Source: Hygrophila difformis
Lineage: Eukaryota; Streptophyta; Magnoliopsida; Lamiales; Acanthaceae
Direction: 5' to 3'
Assembly: GCA_030278955.1 (NCBI GenBank)
Contig: JAOANR010000004.1
Location: 61,845,686-61,909,685 of the forward strand
Length of the DNA stretch: 64,000 nucleotides
The position numbers and the translations under genes are program-made. Below are positions 63,013 to 64,000 of the stretch, one piece after another. The notes beneath the pieces are model-generated. The model was given only the letters and a program-made list of their open reading frames with translations. It was not told where the DNA came from and made no database searches. The stretch's first letter is position 1; the number at the start of each line of letters is the position of its first letter.

Positions 63013-64000
63013 TAAGCTTGAATTCATAGCTCTTCTAAAATTGAATAATTTTTTAGTCCATAGCGTCTGTGTAAGCACGATCTACACCTTCTATTGTTCT
63101 TTCTATTTTCACAATTGCAGGTCTATATATTTGATTCCCAAAATTAAATGAAATAATTTTATTTTATTTTTTAAAAAGAACACTTTCGACCTCCTGAAAA
63201 CTTCTCTGGTTAATTCATTCATTGTTACTGACATACACTTTGTTTAATATCTCGAATAAATGAGATAAGCATTAGACGGTGTCTAATATGCTTTTTATTG
63301 CTTAAATATTGTCTCTGCCTTAAGTAACAACATTATCTGAACTCAAAACATCTATTATTACGCATCGTAGTCTGAAGCTAACATATTAATTTGATGGAAT
63401 TCAATACTACTAGATTGCTTAACTTGTTTTATTTTTAATTTGACTATCAATTAAACCTTCATTTTATTATCTTTCTTCTACTTTTGTTAGAGTTTCCAAT
63501 GTGATTATATTTTCTCCCAAATAATATAAAGCTTGGTCTAACTACAAGAAATAATATAAAGCTTGGTCTAATTAAGTATATAAGATGTGATTTATCCAAT
63601 CCGGTCGTTGCAGGCGGACTACCTGTCTAAGGATTACAATTCCACCTCTGCTTTGCTCTTCCCTGGCCAAGTAAGATTTGACTGAGGTTTTTCTAATCTT
63701 ATACAACAATTAGTTTATGTTGTGCGAATTCATTTATGTTTGGGAGAGATGCTTCACTTCATGTTGGACAGATCACAGATGCTTCACTTCATTGGATTTG
63801 TTTAGAATACAGAATACATCATTTTTTGTGTGCGAGGGTCATATTGGGCTAGCGTGTGGTATGCTTTTCCATGTATATTTGATTATAGTTTTCAATGCAT
63901 AAGTTTATTCATTGTTTCATCTAACTTTGACCTTGTTTTTCCTTACTTTGTTTCCAGTATGTTCCTAAAGTCTACACATGAAACATTTTCACAAAAGCTA
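63013..64000 (+). other. Right end of window, possible further exon
   Basis: Two splice-bounded pieces stay open: 63615-63671 (ADYLSKDYNSTSALLFPGQ, then GTAAG) and a piece after the acceptor near 63957 (YVPKVYT then stop). They could belong to the broken gene to the left or to a different one. A tandem duplication of AATAATATAAAGCTTGGTCTA occurs at about 63520-63571. Nothing firmer is visible. Confidence 0.35.

Overview
This window is nuclear genomic DNA from a flowering plant, almost certainly a eudicot. The genes have many short introns with GT-AG borders, the spacers are AT-rich, and the families present are plant families: D-type cyclin, chloroplast ferredoxin-nitrite reductase, CYP707A, root-cap protein and a papain-like protease with an I29 prodomain. 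Transposable elements of nearly every plant class fill the spaces between genes. A 500-base run of N (32142-32641) shows that this is a scaffolded draft assembly. I cannot name the species from sequence alone.

Genes from left to right. (1) 1-1049 (+): a 5'-cut, 3'-truncated RD21-like cysteine protease, probably a pseudogene. (2) 2041-3536 (+): a C2-domain protein with a YPP-rich tail, six exons and one GC-AG intron. (3) 5033-6494 (+): a cyclin D3 with four exons. (4) 11793-13949 (-): a secreted proline-rich protein with a root-cap domain, two exons. (5) 20265-21831 (-) and 24199-27177 (-): two tandem cyclase-family (PF04199-type) genes in the same orientation. The second has an extra intron that holds the remains of another copy's first exon. 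(6) 32642-33154 (+): the last two exons of a conserved gene I do not recognise, cut by the gap. (7) 34437-36539 (+): ferredoxin-nitrite reductase, four exons. (8) 46710-49352 (+): a CYP707A abscisic acid 8'-hydroxylase, nine exons, with a double G-box/ABRE upstream. (9) about 61946-63012 (+): a broken gene with several lesions.

Mobile DNA. A complete 638-bp TRIM (14425-15062) abuts a Copia element whose protease segment is inverted relative to its intact 983-codon pol frame (15063-19500). A full-length L1-type LINE (37059-42778) has a 16-bp target duplication and a dead reverse transcriptase. Two 5'-truncated LINEs (23050-23287 and 58365-58962) have 17-bp target duplications. A 3.7-kb CACTA transposon (51916-55621) carries only a TNP1/Transposase_24-type gene and sits inside a tRNA-derived SINE (51827-55704). 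Ten Stowaway-like MITEs end in CTCCCTCCG-type inverted repeats, and most share a conserved core. A Helitron-type terminus lies at 27986-28015, at the edge of an AT-rich repeat block that runs into the gap.

The host genes do not form an operon-like or pathway unit. They are independent loci separated by transposon-rich DNA. I looked for a new system and did not find one I can defend. The most informative structures are the SINE/CACTA nesting, the 3' stem-loop shared by SINE and LINE relics, the conserved core of the MITE family, the exon relic inside the second cyclase gene, and the rearranged Copia.
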